Origin: CBDCUW01 sp965222745
GTDB lineage: Bacteria > Planctomycetota > Planctomycetia > Pirellulales > Pirellulaceae
Assembly: GCA_965222745.1 (NCBI GenBank)
Contig: CBDCUW010000003.1
Span: 930,001-994,000 of the forward strand
Direction: 5' to 3'
DNA length: 64,000 bases
Shown here: positions 62,158 to 64,000 of the stretch, in pieces
Position numbering within the stretch: position 1 is the stretch's first letter
Layout: each line of letters begins with the position of its first letter
Notes under the pieces: generated by a model
What the model saw: only the letters and a program-made list of their open reading frames with translations
Database searches by the model: none
Told to the model about the DNA's origin: nothing
Position numbers and translations under genes: made by a program

Positions 62158-63645
62158 ATGACTTCCGAAAACCCCGTTCATCTCGCGATCGATTTAGGTG
62201 CCTCGAGCGGCCGGGTGATTGCCGGTTCGATTCAGCAGGGCAAGTTGGTGCTGGAAGAAGTGCACCGATTCACAAACGATCCGGTTCGAGTTCAAGACTC
62301 GATGCAGTGGGATGTGCTTGGTTTGTGGCGAGAGATCCAAGAGGGGCTTCGCCAGGCGACCGACAAACATGCCAACGTCCATTCGGTCGGTGTCGATACT
62401 TGGGGAGTCGACTATGTGTTGCTGGACAGCCAAGACCTGCTGGCCGGTCCGGTCCGGCATTATCGCGATCGTCGTACGCGCGGGATGATGGAACGAGCTT
62501 TCGACATCGTTCCTCGCAGCGAGATCTTTGATGCGACCGGTTTGCAGTTCATGGAAATCAGCACCCTTTATCAGCTGGTTGCCGCGGCGCTGTCCAGCGA
62601 ATCGTCGCTGCAGGTTGCCGATGGCTTTTTGATGATGGGCGATTTTTTTCACTGGTTGCTCACCGGACGCCGCAGCGTCGAATTGACTAACGCGTCGACC
62701 ACGCAATTGTTGGATCCGCGCGACAAGCAATGGCGAAGCGATTTGATTTCACGTTTTGGACTTCCCGAACACATCTTTGGCAAACTGGTCGAACCGGGGA
62801 CGACGTTGGGGCCGGTTCAACCATCGGTTGCTTCGGCCACCGGGCTGACGGATGTTCCCGTCGTGATTCCTGCCACGCACGACACCGCCAGCGCTGTCTT
62901 GGCGGTACCGGCAGAAGACTTCGCGCCGGCGCAACCGAGTTGGTGTTACATCAGTTCGGGAACCTGGTCGCTGATGGGTTGCGAGTTGCCCGAGCCGAAG
63001 ATCAACGCCAAGTGTGCGGAGTTGAACTTTACCAACGAAGGGGGCGTGGGAGGCAGCACGCGTTTGTTGAAAAACATCGGCGGGTTATGGATCTTTCAGC
63101 AGATCCGCAAATCGATGCAGCGCCGCGGCCGAGCGGTTTCTTGGGAGGAGATGGTGCAGGCGGCCGAAGCGGCTCCGGCGTTCGAGTTGTTGGTCAATCC
63201 CGACGACCCGTCATTGGTTGCTCCCGACGACATGGTGGACGAGATCACTGCCTATGCGGATCGGACGGGACAAACCGTTCCTTCGGATGACGCCGTTTTC
63301 TACCGCGCGTCGTTGGAGGGATTGGCACTGCGTTATCGCGCCTGTTTGCAGATGCTGGAATCGTTGGTCGAACATCGCATTGACGTGATCCACATTGTCG
63401 GCGGCGGTTCTTTGAACGAGTTGTTGTGCCAGATGACCGCCGACGCCTGCGATCGTACGGTGGTGGCTGGTCCGGTGGAGGCGACGGCGATTGGCAACCT
63501 GGTGATGCAGATGTTGGGTGTGGGAAAATTGGGGTCGGTCGCCGACGCACGAGCGTTGGTGCGAGAATCTTTTGCCGTGAAGCAATTCCAACCGCAAAAC
63601 GCCGACCGTTGGACGTTGCCGGCGGAGCGATTTGCCGCCTTGTGA
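62158..63645 (+). CDS. rhaB: rhamnulokinase
   Basis: This 495-aa FGGY-family kinase phosphorylates L-rhamnulose at O-1. It has the N-terminal phosphate motif LAIDLGASSGRVIAG, then SVGVDTWGVDYVLLD (conserved among rhamnulokinases), the substrate region ATGLQFMEISTLYQL, and the C-terminal adenosine motif HIVGGGSLNELLCQMTAD. GGAAAGGA about nine bases upstream of ATG 62158 supports the start. No isomerase or aldolase adjoins it in the window. Planctomycetes use fucose/rhamnose degradation from algal polysaccharides. Confidence 0.94.
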   Translation: MTSENPVHLAIDLGASSGRVIAGSIQQGKLVLEEVHRFTNDPVRVQDSMQWDVLGLWREIQEGLRQATDKHANVHSVGVDTWGVDYVLLDSQDLLAGPVRHYRDRRTRGMMERAFDIVPRSEIFDATGLQFMEISTLYQLVAAALSSESSLQVADGFLMMGDFFHWLLTGRRSVELTNASTTQLLDPRDKQWRSDLISRFGLPEHIFGKLVEPGTTLGPVQPSVASATGLTDVPVVIPATHDTASAVLAVPAEDFAPAQPSWCYISSGTWSLMGCELPEPKINAKCAELNFTNEGGVGGSTRLLKNIGGLWIFQQIRKSMQRRGRAVSWEEMVQAAEAAPAFELLVNPDDPSLVAPDDMVDEITAYADRTGQTVPSDDAVFYRASLEGLALRYRACLQMLESLVEHRIDVIHIVGGGSLNELLCQMTADACDRTVVAGPVEATAIGNLVMQMLGVGKLGSVADARALVRESFAVKQFQPQNADRWTLPAERFAAL

Positions 63646-63811
63646 GGTGCGGAGCCGAAATCGGATTTTGCGACGCCTCCGCGCCACTTCGCGGTGAGTG
63701 TACATTCGCGGTTGGCGATCCTGGTCTCGATCGATGGTCCCTGCGGTAGGTTGGTGGGGATGAGGCTGGCTTTTCTCTTTCCGAGCTGCCGTTTACGGAG
63801 ATTTCTTTGTC

Positions 63812-64000
63812 ATGACAACGACCGACCTGCTTTCCCAACGCAAGACGGACATTCGCAAGGCTGCCCATGCGGCGCGAAAAAACCAAGCAGACAAGGACTC
63901 GGTCAGCAAGCAGATCACCGATCGCGTGGTGGCGCTACCGGAGTACGAAGCCGCATCCTGCGTGATGTGGTACGTCGACGTGCGAGACGAAGCCCGCACT
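63812..64000 (+). CDS. 5-formyltetrahydrofolate cyclo-ligase, N-terminal part (partial)
   Basis: The frame from ATG 63812 is open to the window edge, 63 residues. It reads DIRKAAHAARKNQADKDSVS, then ITDRVVALPEYEAASCVMWY, then VDVRDEART. This fits the MTHFS/YgfA start: a basic helix, then a strand with YVDVRxExxT. The enzyme converts 5-formyl-THF to 5,10-methenyl-THF with ATP. GGAG lies about 11 bases upstream. The C-terminal two thirds are outside the window. Confidence 0.82.
   Translation, partial: MTTTDLLSQRKTDIRKAAHAARKNQADKDSVSKQITDRVVALPEYEAASCVMWYVDVRDEART

Noticed and set aside
61809..62159. 116-aa minus-strand frame before rhaB
   Set aside because: It reads through a Family A repeat and overlaps the rhaB leader; only the terminator beyond its stop is suggestive, so I report the terminator but not a CDS.

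Overview
This window looks like chromosomal DNA of a planctomycete, most likely a Pirellulales/Rhodopirellula-type bacterium. The evidence is a YTV-repeat secreted protein, a J-like-domain membrane protein, TIGR02996 proteins, an alternative complex III plus caa3-type oxidase cluster, a sigma factor paired with a zinc-finger/kinase protein, and many short palindromic intergenic repeats. I saw no rRNA, tRNA, IS element, prophage or CRISPR array. The first and last genes are cut by the window edges.

The left arm (1-13,875, all plus strand) holds an NHL-repeat fragment, a small radical SAM protein and a gene island I read as an FtsH-MoxR-vWA ternary system. Its parts are a helical protein of unknown function, a coiled-coil protein, a soluble FtsH-like AAA+ metalloprotease with a degenerate second AAA domain, an 88-aa acidic protein, a 1130-aa scaffold, a MoxR AAA+ ATPase and a vWA-like protein with a decayed metal site. 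TIGR02996 proteins flank the block, one of them fused to a WGR domain. This class has been described by comparative genomics as a predicted conflict or stress system, but to my knowledge it has no biochemistry. It is the best candidate for an undescribed system here.

The middle (13,991-37,092) contains an esterase-SGNH hydrolase fusion, a J-like-domain protein, an ECF sigma factor with its kinase, an STM4013-4012-4011 operon, a monohaem secreted protein, a PIN-TRAM membrane protein, a dGTPase, a UvrA paralogue, and TadE/TadG-like genes behind a c-di-GMP-I (GEMM-I) riboswitch on the minus strand. A CPBP protease, an ArsR regulator and FolK follow.

From 37,468 to 52,065 is one respiratory supercluster: ActA, ActB, ActC, an ActD-cytochrome c fusion, ActF, a small membrane protein, SCO, and CtaC, CtaD, CtaE and CtaF. 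Quinol electrons would pass through alternative complex III and the cytochrome c domains to an A2-type oxidase. Two identical 17-bp palindromes 63 bp apart sit upstream of actA.

The right arm carries a TPR protein, the YTV protein with a strong terminator, a secreted hypothetical protein, a GNAT/FemAB-like acyltransferase, a PQQ-type propeller, a Tat-exported sugar isomerase-like protein, rsmH away from a division cluster, rhamnulokinase, and the start of a 5-formyltetrahydrofolate cyclo-ligase. Several families of inverted repeats fill the intergenic gaps. Many abut stop codons and in places supply them.
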